This document shows positions 35,217 through 46,034 of a stretch of DNA of 64,000 nt, piece after piece (the first letter of the stretch is position 1; each line of letters begins with the position of its first letter). This DNA comes from Zarea fungicola (taxonomy: Eukaryota > Ascomycota > Sordariomycetes > Hypocreales > Cordycipitaceae): positions 49,840 to 113,839 of the forward strand of contig FWCC01000318.1 in assembly GCA_900169235.1 (NCBI GenBank). Reading direction: 5' to 3'. The notes beneath the pieces were generated by a model. It saw nothing but the letters and a program-made list of their open reading frames with translations. It was not told where the DNA came from and ran no database searches. The position numbers were made by a program, and so were the translations under genes.

Positions 35217-38182
35217 ATGTCTGGCGTGGGAAGGTCGTTCAGTCGCGCAAACAGTGGCTACGTCGACGAACGGCCCCGCATGACCAGTAGCAACGTCGGC
35301 GGATATAGCAGCAAACATGAGCGGCCAGAGGGCAGAAATGGGCCTCCGCCGTCACATACAGGCAGTTTCCAAGCGAGTTTAGGACATAAGCGTTCCGCTT
35401 CTGGAAACCTTCGCCCCATCAGCATGGCTGCCGCCGAGGAGAGGAGGTATGAAGAGCGCAAGGTGACGGAGCGCACCTACGAGGCACAGATCGAGAGGGT
35501 TGTGCCGCGTACCGCCGGCCCCGAGAAGATACAGAGACGAAGTGCTCCCGGCGATCGCAGACCGGCAGATGTTCCTACCCAGAAATCTGCCGAATGGCGG
35601 CCGAGGGACTCCAACTCCAAGTCCGACGTCGCTTCAAGTAAGCTTGCAAATTGCATGATGCGGACAAGATATTGCGAAGCGCCTCTAACATGGTCACATC
35701 TGCATAGCACCCTGGAACCCCGAAGTTACATTACGACCTCACACGACGGCACCTCTGGCGTCGCGAGCGTCAATACCGCCTCTAGCGTCGACAGTGCCCA
35801 ACGCCCCGCAACCGGCACCACTCGGCGAGCTTCCTCTCGACGTCCAAGAAGCCGCTATAGTGGAAGATCTGCTTTTTGCTTTCATGGGATATGAAGGACA
35901 GTACATTCGATTCGCCAAAGGATTTGATCCAACAGAAGAGCGAGACCGGCTATCTGGGCCGGGTTTTCGTATACTGCCAGGCCTTGACCCAAGTTTACAC
36001 GATTTGGCGACGTCAATGCTGAGAATGGCCACGTATTACTCCGCTCTCGAAGCCTTTGTGGATGTTCAGAGCCGCGAGGAGTTTGGTGCCGTCAACCATG
36101 CGCTCTGCGCATCGGTCCGGAAGTATCTCCAAGACTATATTGTGATGATTGCGGAGCTCGAGACGCAGTTTTTGACGAACGAAACATTTACGGTACATGT
36201 ACTGAATATTCATACACTGCCAACCAGCCACATGATGCTACAACTATATTCCTTGGCCCAGATGCTGCTCCAGAAGAACGGCCTGCTGGATGATGAAAGC
36301 GACGAAGAGGACGACGACAGTGTGGAAGACTACGACAGGGTTATAGAGCGGCTAACTGAGGGTGGTGACCTCATGCCGGGAAACATGTCAGCCAAGACTC
36401 TGTTGAAGGGCGGTGTCGTGCTAGGTTTAATCACGCAGCGCTTAGAGTCCATGGCGGGAGATCCAGCAACGCGTACACTTCTTACGTCATTGTTGCGCGA
36501 CGCCAGTAAGCCATATATGAACATGCTCAATGAGTGGTTGCATCATGGCGCCATCAAGGACCCGCACTCTGAGTTCCTGATCAAAGAGCAAAAAAGTATA
36601 AAGCGCGAGAGGTTGGAGCAAGATTACACAGACGAGTACTGGGAGCGACGTTATACCATTCGTGACAAAGAAGTCCCCCCGCAGCTGCAAGGCGTCAAGG
36701 ACAAGGTCCTGCTGGCGGGAAAGTACCTCAACGTTGTCCGCGAGTGCGGTGGAGTGGATGTGAGCAAGGTCTTGCCAGATGTGCCGACGACGTTTGACGA
36801 TAGCAGGTTCCTGGAAAACGTTAACAATGCATACGCGCACGCAAACGAGTCGCTCATGCAGCTGCTACTCACTACACATGCGCTCCCGGCACGTCTGCGA
36901 TCCCTCAAGCACTACTTCTGTCTCAACCCATCAGATTACTTTTCGCATTTCATGGACCTTGGCAACCCGGAGCTGCGTAAACCTGTCAAATCCGTCAACA
37001 CCGGCAAGCTACAGTATCTGCTAGACTTGATCTTGCGCCAACCGGGCAGTGTAGTCTCCCTGGATCCCTTCAAAGAAGATGTCAAGGTGGAAATGAACGA
37101 AATCACCCTTATTAAATCTCTGCAACGCGTTGTGAATATCAAAGGCATCGAACAAGGCGAAAGCCTCGGGTCGCTCTCCAACCAACCCGTCGAGGTGGAC
37201 AAGAACGCGACAGGTCACACGTCGCTACAGTTTGATTACGCCGTGCCGTTTCCTGTGTCCCTAGTCATCAGCCGCAAGACGATATGGCGCTACCAAGCGC
37301 TCTTCCGCTATCTCTACTCACTGCGCTTCCTGGAGTCCCAGCTGTCGTCTTCGTGGCACGTCCACACACGAGGGGTGAGCTGGGTGCATAAGGGACCCAA
37401 CCGCGAGCTGGAGCGGTGGAAGAGGCGTGTGTGGACGCTCCGAGCGCGCATGCTCACGTGGGTGCAACAGCTGCTGTACTTTTGCACCGAGGAGGTGATT
37501 GAGCCCAACTGGACCAAATTCGTGTCCAGGCTTAACGACGGGGGCGAGAATGGCGAGGAATCGTCTGGATCGAGCAGGACTGTTGACGAACTTATGCAGG
37601 ATCATGTTGGCTTTCTGGATACATGCCTCAAAGAGTGCATGCTGACAAACAGTAAACTACTAAAGGTATGTCTCTATCGCGTCCAATGTCTCTCAATTTG
37701 GCCCAAAAAAGACAACCAAACTGACCCATTCCTTCATGTCATGTTAGATTCACGCCAAGTTGATGCTGACGTGCACAATGTTTGCCACATACACCACCTA
37801 TTTCACCCTCCAGCTCGACAAGATTGACCCAGACCTCACTGGCGGCACAAAGCCTACAGGCATGACGGAACTCCAGTGGCGCCGTTTCCAAACCGACAAG
37901 GCGGCCATGGCCGCCAGTCGCAAGCTGAGCAGCAATAACCCAGATGCCCCAACGCTATCCGCCGACGACGTCGAGGCGCGCTTCCGCAACCTCAATGATT
38001 TGATCCGCAAGTGGGAATTTAACTTTGGAAGGCACCTGCAGATCCTACTTGACAATCTCAACCACTACGCGGCGACGGAGACGGTTGTGTTGCTGAGTTT
38101 GTGCGCGCGGCTAAGTACCGTGAATCAAGGCACCGAGTTTAGCGGCCTCAAGACAGATGATGACTCAATGGCGGGTATTTAA
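35217..38182 (+). CDS. GCP2: gamma-tubulin complex component 2 (GCP2/Spc97 family)
   Basis: Scaffold subunit of the gamma-tubulin small complex, which nucleates microtubules at the fungal spindle pole body. Exons 35217-35637, 35708-37665 and 37748-38182 give 937 residues. An N-terminal serine- and charge-rich region of about 180 residues precedes the GRIP1 (GCP-N) domain, which starts around EDLLFAFMGYEGQYIRF. Assignment to GCP2, not GCP3, rests on several segments that match metazoan GCP2 closely: DPHSEFLIKEQKSIKRERL (about 427-445), the EYWERRYTI segment, LAGKYLNVVRECGG (about 476-489) and HFMDLGNPELRKPV. The GRIP2 (GCP-C) domain that binds gamma-tubulin follows, with GFLDTCLKECMLTNSKLLK directly before the last intron. 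Introns are 70 and 82 bases. It is divergent from PUP2 and convergent with the HLTF-like gene. Confidence 0.95.
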
Positions 38183-38959
38183 AGCGATAAAAACCTATGC
38201 AGGTAGAAATCCACCACCTGGCAGTTGCCAGGTGGTGAAATGAATGACCAAATGAAGGAAATACAAAACATTTAAAGTAAAATAACTTTGCTCGGGCACC
38301 TGGCGAGGCCTATTCGTTCGCGAGCTGCGTACCTATTCAAGGTGGGAGATGACTTTGTATTGATTATCAAGTTGTGCGACTATGCTATCGGCGCCACTTC
38401 CACCGCCGGACCCAGACTCCTTTTGCTCGTGTCATTCATTCATCGTACGGAGCGCAAAAAAGAAGGAAACAAAAAACAATAAAAAAGGTAATAAAAGAAC
38501 TCCTCTTTGCAGAGATGCGTGGGCATGTATATGAGTGTTTAGCAACAAATTGGATAATAAATGCGGGCAGTGTGTAGTAACCAGAGAGAAACATAAAGCA
38601 AGCGGAGAGTAAAAATAGCCGAAAAAAAACGATGTTAAAAAAAGTCTTTCTCGTGAGAGTTGGGTATACTAAATTGAAAGATCTTCCTCTTACGGTGCTC
38701 TTATTGGAAAAATGCACCTGAGATAAGAGAAGGAGATGGACAGTTGAATAAGAGAAACGAAAAGAAAACAAGCAAGCAAATTGTGTCAGAAACCAATCAA
38801 TCCCAAGCCTGTACTCCCAGTTCTGCCAGTGTGGCGGTTTAAGAAAGATGATGATAAATTGTCGTCAGGTGTCCAAAGTCCCAGATAAAGATGTATGGAG
38901 CCGAAAGCTTTGTAGAACCCCCAATGAGAACAGGGATTGTGAGCTTTATTGCCTGGCGG
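38183..38959. other. intergenic between convergent GCP2 and HLTF-like gene
   Basis: 777 bases of AT-rich 3' flank. It contains the hairpin at 38212-38237 and A-rich tracts, and no gene was recognised. Confidence 0.5.
38212..38237 (+). repeat. perfect 12-bp hairpin after the GCP2 stop
   Basis: CACCACCTGGCA and its exact reverse complement TGCCAGGTGGTG are separated by two bases (GT), beginning 30 bases after the GCP2 stop codon. The position fits a 3' UTR structure or a dyad protein-binding site. A loop of two bases is tight, so as RNA the inner pairs would open. Confidence 0.85.
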
Positions 38960-41900
38960 CTATTTGAAAAGGCTGCGAATGTCCATGAGCTTCTGTCGTG
39001 CAGACTCGGCCTTATCAAGGGATCGGCTCTGGGAATCCATGCTTAGATTGGCGAGTTTGGTCTTTTTGTCTTGTAGTTCAACCATCTTCTCTTCGAAGCT
39101 GTTGCGCATGATGTAACGAACAGTTCGAACAGGTCTCTTCTGGCCCAGACGATGGACACGGTCGATCGCCTGGGCTTCTGCTGCAGGGTTGAATTGCGGT
39201 TCCATGACATACACGTTGTTTCCAGACGTCAGATTGAGACCGAGGCCACCTGCCATGATGGAAACGAGAATAACATGGATACTATCATCTTCGCGAAACC
39301 TGTCCATCGCGGTGGTTCGAGCACCACGCGACATAGTTCCGTCCAAACGAGTAAAGCCAATGCCGACGGAGTTTAGAGCCAACTCAATCAAATCCAAATG
39401 TGAAGTCCAGCCTGAGAATACCACTGATTTGTATGGCTTCTCAGTTGGATTGACTCTAGTTTCTACTTCCGACTTCAGCAAGTCCTCCAAGAGAGCCCTT
39501 GTCTTTGTGTGGGGCCCTTCGTAAGAACCAGTTTGTTTCGGCCCAGACGCTGATTTGCGGCCTGGACCATTATGCTCCGCCTCGACATCTTCCCGGCGTA
39601 GCTCAGCAAAGTCGAAACGCATGTTGCTGTTACATATAGGGCAAGGGCCAGTGTTGTAACCTGGTGGGATAGCAGCCTTAGCACGATGCTTAAAGCCGCT
39701 GATACATGAACGGCAGATGACGTGGAAACAAGGAGTCATGTAGCCAAGGATATTGCCTTGGGTTTCCGTGTCGATAGAGTCGTCATTTACAACGAGTTTC
39801 TTGCTGCATTCAATGCATGAATCGTTATTTGTATCCTGCATTAGAGTAAACATCTCGTGCGCTTTCTGGCGGGAGAGTGCGGGTCCTTCCTCGTCGTCGT
39901 CATCGATCGTAATGGCCATCTCAGCGGACATGCCCGCGAGTGCTGCTAAATCTGCATCATTCAATAAATCCTTGCCGTGCGCACAGAGTAGTCGCAGGCG
40001 CAGAATAGCCTTGAGGATGTGGATGTAAGTATTTCCACCAAGGCCCTTATCTCGCGTGCCTGCAAGAACCTTGACTCGGTCCTGAGCATTTCGTGCAAAC
40101 ATATCGTAAACCGAGCGCTCTTCCTGCGAGAAGTCCAGTTTGATAACAAGATCCTTTCGAGGCGGTAGATCAATCTTATCTTTCAGTCGCCTGAGAGTAA
40201 TTGTGTCGACGAGGATGCGCAACTTTGGGACAATTTCAGGATCACAAACCTTGAACGGCTCCACAATAAAGCGTTGAAACTTGCTCCGTTCATGAAATGG
40301 ATGTAAACGTAAAAAGGCCAAGAGAGCCGCAAGATCATCAAGGCGATTTTGTACAGGAGTCCCGGTAACTGCCCACTTTCTTTCAGATTGTAGCCGGCAA
40401 ATAGCCTTGAATTGCACTGTACTCTGCTCGCGAATCATATGTGCCTCATCTAAAACGATCCGAAACCATCCAATCTCCTCCAGCGGGTATGAACCTCGCT
40501 TCCCCTTCATGCGGGAGCTGAGTTCATTTGATACCGAGCCATACGTTGTGATGACAACATCAAAAGACGCAAGCCTCGCAACATCTCGTATACGATTAGG
40601 ACCGTGGTAAATATGGCAATTCAGGCTTCCAGATCTGATGTGTTGCTTGATCTGTTCCTCCCAGTTGGTGACTGTACTCAGTGGACAGACAATCAAAGTC
40701 GCTCTCGAATTTCTTGTGACAGGTGTCAATCCTAGAGATGGCTGGTGAACACCGAGAATATCGTTTTTGGTGGATGTTTTGGATTCCGCAGGAGAGGGTT
40801 GTACAGGCGTTCTTGTTTCCCATTGGCGAGCTTCATCAATGGATGAAGCAAGAAGAGAAAGAATACTAAGAGTCTTGCCAAGTCCCATCATGTCAGCTAG
40901 TATGCCGCCCTTGGTTTCTGGAGGCATCATTTTCTGGTTGTGCCCTGTGATGACGTTGAAGTAGTATTTTTGACCGTTGGGGCCATATTTGGTCTGCCAG
41001 AACGAAACAAGAGCCTGCTTTCCTTCGCCTTGAGCATCGAAAGTTTCACGAGTGGTCATGAAATAAAGACCTTGCTTCTGGTGTCTAAGCAAGGGTGTTG
41101 TGATGCTGGCGGGTGGATCCATGGTAGGCAAGTCCTCACTCTTGGTCATCGAGTCAAAAACACCAAGAACTTCAGAGCGCACTTCTTCAACAGTGCGGGT
41201 CGAGAGACTACTGGTAGGAGCCAGAGTAGTGGAACTAGAAGAAGAGTATGTTCGAGGCAGAGGAGGACGATATTCACTGACATGCGGATTCTGGACGCGA
41301 ATGCCCTTTTGAACCATATGTGGCGCCACAAGCTGTTGCCCATGTCTTGTGAGATGGACGCCAATGCTTTTAACATACTTCAATGGCCCATAGAGCACGA
41401 TTTCAAAATTATAGGCGCGTGAAGTAGGAGCACCGGATTCTTCGCCGGGTTTGCGAGGCTGTGAGGGGATGCGACACTCAGTGCGTAACCGTATATTCGA
41501 GTCTAGTAATGGGCTAAGTGCACCAGCGGTAGCGGGTACAACGTAGCCGATAATCTCGCGCGTGAAATCGGAGGCAGGGATCTTGAGGGATTGGTCGCCG
41601 ACGGCTCTTTTAAGGTTTATCTTGATGGGTGGAATGTATCCTGCGCCAAAGAGACTCTGGGTACCCGGCTTGGGTGAAGGTACCCGACTGCAATTTAAGT
41701 AAGTCTTGACCATGCCGTAGCATACTTCTTCGTCCTTGGGATCTCCGACTTCTTGAACCTCGTCATCGGTACCTGTAGATGAAGTTTTAGAAAGACAGGC
41801 AACGGCACAAGTAAGCAGTTAATAGACATACCAGAGGTTAAGTCGACCGTCATGGCTGGGGTGGCAACGACGCCATCCGATCGCTTTTGCTGACCCTGTA

Positions 41901-42285
41901 CATAGTCCCCAAGGCCACCACTACCATTCCTAGTGGGCATATTGGTAATTTTTACATCATTGCCAAATTCGTCGACTTTACGCCTCTTTGGCTGAGGCAT
42001 AGTTGATCGAGCTTGGACATTGTTGACTCGTTCAATCCACGCTCCGGCGCCAGACACCGGTGTAACGCTACCGGGGGTTGACGGCCCACTGGGAATGTCT
42101 GAGGCACTGTCATTCGTTGAGGTGAACTGGTAAATGGTGTTGCTGGTGCTAGAGTCAGAATCGGCACGGTCACGCAGCGCAAATGGGAGAGGCGAAGAGG
42201 GCGTTGAGGACGGTGTTCCGAGCCGGCTACCATGAGGCTGACGACGACCTGGCTGGAGCAAAGCAGCCGGATTCCAAGACTGCAT
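38960..42285 (-). CDS. SNF2-family ATPase with RING finger, HLTF/Rad5-like
   Basis: Nuclear DNA translocase of the Rad5/Rad16/HLTF group, which combines remodelling with RING ubiquitin-ligase activity, classically in DNA damage tolerance. Exons (minus strand) 42285-41832 and 41772-38960 give 1088 residues. The N-terminal 150 residues are S/P/T-rich with a basic PKRRKVDEFG nuclear-localisation-like motif. Around 180-290 lies a region ending in VLYGPLKYVKSIGVHLTRHG that resembles the end of an HLTF-type HIRAN domain, but it is diverged. The SNF2 ATPase has Walker A ADMMGLGKT near residue 449 and DEAH near 592. An embedded C3HC4 RING (CIECSKKL ... PCFHVICRSC ... CPIC) lies near 800-866, and the helicase C lobe (VFSGWTSHLDLIE, GGLGLNLTSGNNVYVMEP) follows. 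Rad16- or Uls1-like function is possible. Confidence 0.9.
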
Positions 42286-44031
42286 GGTGCCGGGGCGGTG
42301 GGAGTTGCCTAAAGGGTGTTAGATATGAAGATTGGGGGGGGGGATGAAGCGTCGCGGGTAACTATCGTGAAGGCGAAAACGCGAGCGCGGACTTGCCGTT
42401 TGTGACCATGGCGGGAGTGAGATTCACGCAAACGAGCCCGTGAGAGAGTGAGTCGAGTAAAACTGCTAAAGCGCCTAGGAGGCGAAAAGGGCAGCAGTCA
42501 TGGCAGGAGCAAACACAAATAAGTGCAAAGGCCGTGGTTGACAAGGCGGCGCGCCGCACAAGGTGATTGCCGGGTTGAGGGTCAGTCTGTTTACGGCCGC
42601 GTCTATAGTACGAAGAATTGGTATAACGATGAGGCAAACCTCGAAGAAACGCACGGCTCCCAAGTCAGGACAGGACCTTGTGCCAACGATGAGCTGCAGC
42701 AGGCACCAAGAAAAAAAGGAGAGTGAAGCCTACGAAAGGCAAAAGAGAATACGTTCTAGTAATTGAAATAGGGAAAAAGCGTACAGAGAAGGTGATAGTT
42801 AGCGAGCAAAACGAGTCACATTGACATGATAAGTCAGCAGAACAGTCAGGTAGTGTTGCCAACGTTCTTTGGCTGCAGGAGGTGAGGATGCAGTGTAGTG
42901 AATGGAGCATTTAATAGGCCAGCGCGGCATCCTATAAAAAACAATCACCGCCAATAATAAATTCCTTGCGCTGTGCTGTCTGCTGCTAGATGCGTGACTG
43001 CACCTAAAGAAAATCAAAAGATAAGGTACCTACAGGCGATGGAGTCGAGTGAGGTCACCTGAACAGTTTGGTTTTGCAGCTCCCGCTAGGCAGAATTGGC
43101 CCGTGCACCCCGCTAGGTCCCGCCTCCATCTTGTCCAGAGCCGCTTTCGATAGCACATTGAGAGTTTGCCAGTAGCACGTGAGCGTTGAGCTGTGCCGCT
43201 AATAATGTACTGCCTGCCCATTAATCTATCTGGAATTACCTGATGCGAACTTGTTCGACTACCTGGTCTCTCGATGTGTCGTCTCGCCGCTCCCCAACTG
43301 GCTGTAGACGTCCCCAGCTGCTGCTCTACCGAAGCAGAGCTATTTTAGGCCCAGAACGAATGGATGGACGGATGAGGGTGTGGTGATGTGAATGCGATGC
43401 CACCTACTTTCCTAGAGAATAATAAGTGCGACTTGGATCGAAGGATGGGATAGCTAGAGTTAGGGTCTCCCATCATCTGATTATTATTTTCCCTCATGTC
43501 AGCCACGCCTTGGAATAAAGATAACAACAGGTCACGTTGGTGGAAACAATGTCCCAGGTTGGGTAACACAAACCGTAGCTTACATCGTCAAGTTGAGTCG
43601 CCAGCCAGCCGCAACATGAAACCGTGTTGAAAAAAAAATAAGAAATCGAGTTTAATTTTCAATAGCAATCTTGGTATTAAACTCATTTGCCATTCACTAG
43701 GTACAAAATCCCAGTAACGTCGCATTTCTGTTTCAAAATATTCCCACTCATCCCCGAATTACATGGAGCTCTCTGCACGGTTAAAACTACTGACCTTTTA
43801 GCAGGTACCTAGGTACGTTGCTAACATACAGCTGTACGAATCTTGTAATGGATACCACCATTTTAGTTAACAGCAACAACCTTCTGGGCCAGCCTGGCGC
43901 ACAACAAATTTTGCCCCGCCATTCGACGGCCCCCCCCCCCCCCGGCCCCAGAAATCAGTCGAACCCTCCATCATCACCCAAGCAGGAACCAGCCCGCCAT
44001 TCGACTTGGGGTCTGACCACACATTGCAGCT
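42286..44031. promoter_or_regulatory. shared divergent upstream region of HLTF-like gene and SRP68
   Basis: 1.75 kb between divergent starts. It holds a TTAGGG motif at 43460-43465, a TACCTAGGTAC motif at about 43804-43814 and a run of 14 C at 43930-43943 in the likely SRP68 leader. No gene is recognised. Confidence 0.5.
43930..43943 (+). repeat. poly-C tract (14)
   Basis: Mononucleotide C run about 90 bases upstream of the SRP68 start codon, so probably within its 5' leader. Such tracts are length-unstable, prone to sequencing error, and can bind poly(C)-binding proteins. Confidence 0.8.
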
Positions 44032-46034
44032 ATGGACATTACCAGCTTTGTCCTTCAGGGCCGCGACAATGCTCTCGTCTATGGTGACTACGCCACCTAC
44101 CACAGCCAGCTCTCCACGCAACTGCTGAGCTCGCGAAAGAAATTGGGCATTGCCTCAAGAAACCGTGGCAAGTTCCACAAGCCTGAAGCGATAACTTCCC
44201 ACAACATTGCAGAAAACAATGAGTAAGCCTCTAAAGATATCGGGGAATCTCACAAGAGGACATGTGCTGATTATTTCGTAAGATATGTGCACCTGTTGCT
44301 GCTCACGAGTGAGCGCGCGTGGGCACAAGCCATGTCCATGAAAGCTGCCCATGCCACTGGACGAAAGGGAATTGCTGGTCGCATTAAGTCGCACATTGTC
44401 TCTCGCCTCAACCGCGCGACCCAGACTGCCCATACTCTTGTCGAAGCCCTTTCCGAAACCGCTGTCTCGGGAGCCTCGACCCGCGATATCCTCGAAGCCA
44501 AAGCCTACGAGGCCCTTGTCCTTGGCGCCTTGCAGTTTGAGAAGCATTCGTGGCAGGCTTGTCTCCAGAGCTACGCCGTAGCCAGAGTAATCTACACTGC
44601 ATTGACCACAACCGGAAAAGGAGACATTTACAAAGACCTTCTGGCCGATACCATAGACCCGTCGCTTCGATATGCCGCCTACCAACTAAAAGCGCCCCGC
44701 ACCATCCCGATCCCGACCATTGCACACAAGGCCTTTCCCGATTCCGATGACGCACTCGTGCAACAAATTAACGAAATTGACCCTGGTGCTTTGTCTGGCG
44801 AGTCGGACGTCAACACGAGCCTCGGAAACCCCGACAAGGCGCCAAGCACCATCACATGGCGATCGCGCGAAGTGCGTATCGAGGATGCCCAAATCGCGCT
44901 CGCATGGGCTTCCGTCAATGACGCGAAACAAAATCTCGCGGAAAACCTGGCAAAGGGGAAAAGCCGTTCCCCTCGTGATGCTGCTGCCTCGTATGACGAG
45001 ATTCTCACAGCCACACAGGATGCCGTAGATGCTACGAAGCAGGCCATTGATGAGCTGCGCGCTGAAGGCATCGCTCAAAGCGACCCGCGTATGCAGAGTC
45101 TGCAAATTACGCGTACAGCGGTCAACTTTGAGATGATTAGCTGGAGAATCGGTCGCAACAGGGTGTTGACTGGCGATTTAGACGGTGCAGTCGAGGAACA
45201 TGGTCGATCCAAGGCCATTAAGAAGACTGAAACTGAAGCCAAGGACGACGAATCTCGTCCCACTGAGCTCCCTATTTCAGGACAGCTTACGAAGCTCAAG
45301 GAGAAGGCTGCCCTGTATGATGGAACTCTGCAGAATCTGGAGTCTATCAAGGAACTGCCTGGTGTGGCTGCTGACGAAGCATTGACTACCAGGCTCGGTG
45401 TCTTTGTGAGCTATTTCTCGGCTCTCAAGTACGTATCCCCTGCTGAATCTAAAATATTTGACTCAAGAAACTATTTTGCTTACGCAACGCACGCAACAGG
45501 GCTCTTGCTACTGCTCGCTCACATGCCATCATAGGCAACGTCGCCAATGCGCTCGCCCTTATCCAGCACGCCTTTGACCGCTGCGAGTTTGCCAACAAGC
45601 AGCTGCCCAGCGGCAGCAGTGCAATCAGCCCAGCCGGTTCCCCCCCCAACATCGAGGTCTCCATAGACTCCATCAAGTTTCTCTACGGCCTCATCAACGG
45701 TGAACTCCGACGCCACCAGGCCATTGTCCACGTCGACAACCTACGCAAGGATGAGTTGGAGAAGAGCACTGCTGCACCGGCACCCTTGGTTGAGCGCCTG
45801 CACCAGTACCCCGCTGGCGGCGTCGATCTGACGAATATTGTTGAGTTCCCGCCCAAGAAAGCGCTCATCCCCGTCAAGCCCATCTTTCTCGACGTGGCTT
45901 GGAACTACATTGCCTACCCTGGCAAGACACCGGCTTCTGCCGCTGTTGCTGTCGAGACATCATCTCCTACCGTAGAGACTGCCGGTGAGCCGGCGAAGCC
46001 GCAAAAGAAGGGATGGTTCGGGTTCGGCAGGTAA
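44032..46034 (+). CDS. SRP68: signal recognition particle subunit SRP68
   Basis: RNA-binding subunit of the signal recognition particle. With SRP72 it sits on the S domain of SRP RNA and takes part in elongation control and docking during co-translational targeting to the ER. Exons 44032-44222, 44283-45428 and 45500-46034 give 623 residues, close to the family length. The N-terminal domain shows the SRP68 pattern: a basic SSRKKLGIASRNRGKFHK stretch, then LLLLTSERAWAQAMSMK and KSHIVSRLNRATQTAHTL. EAKAYEALVLGALQFEKHSW and IDPSLRYAAYQLK then follow. The C-terminal part would hold the SRP72-binding region and ends in a basic KPQKKGWFGFGR tail. Introns are 60 and 71 bases and both keep frame; the first, if retained, brings a stop one codon after the donor. 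Confidence 0.94.
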
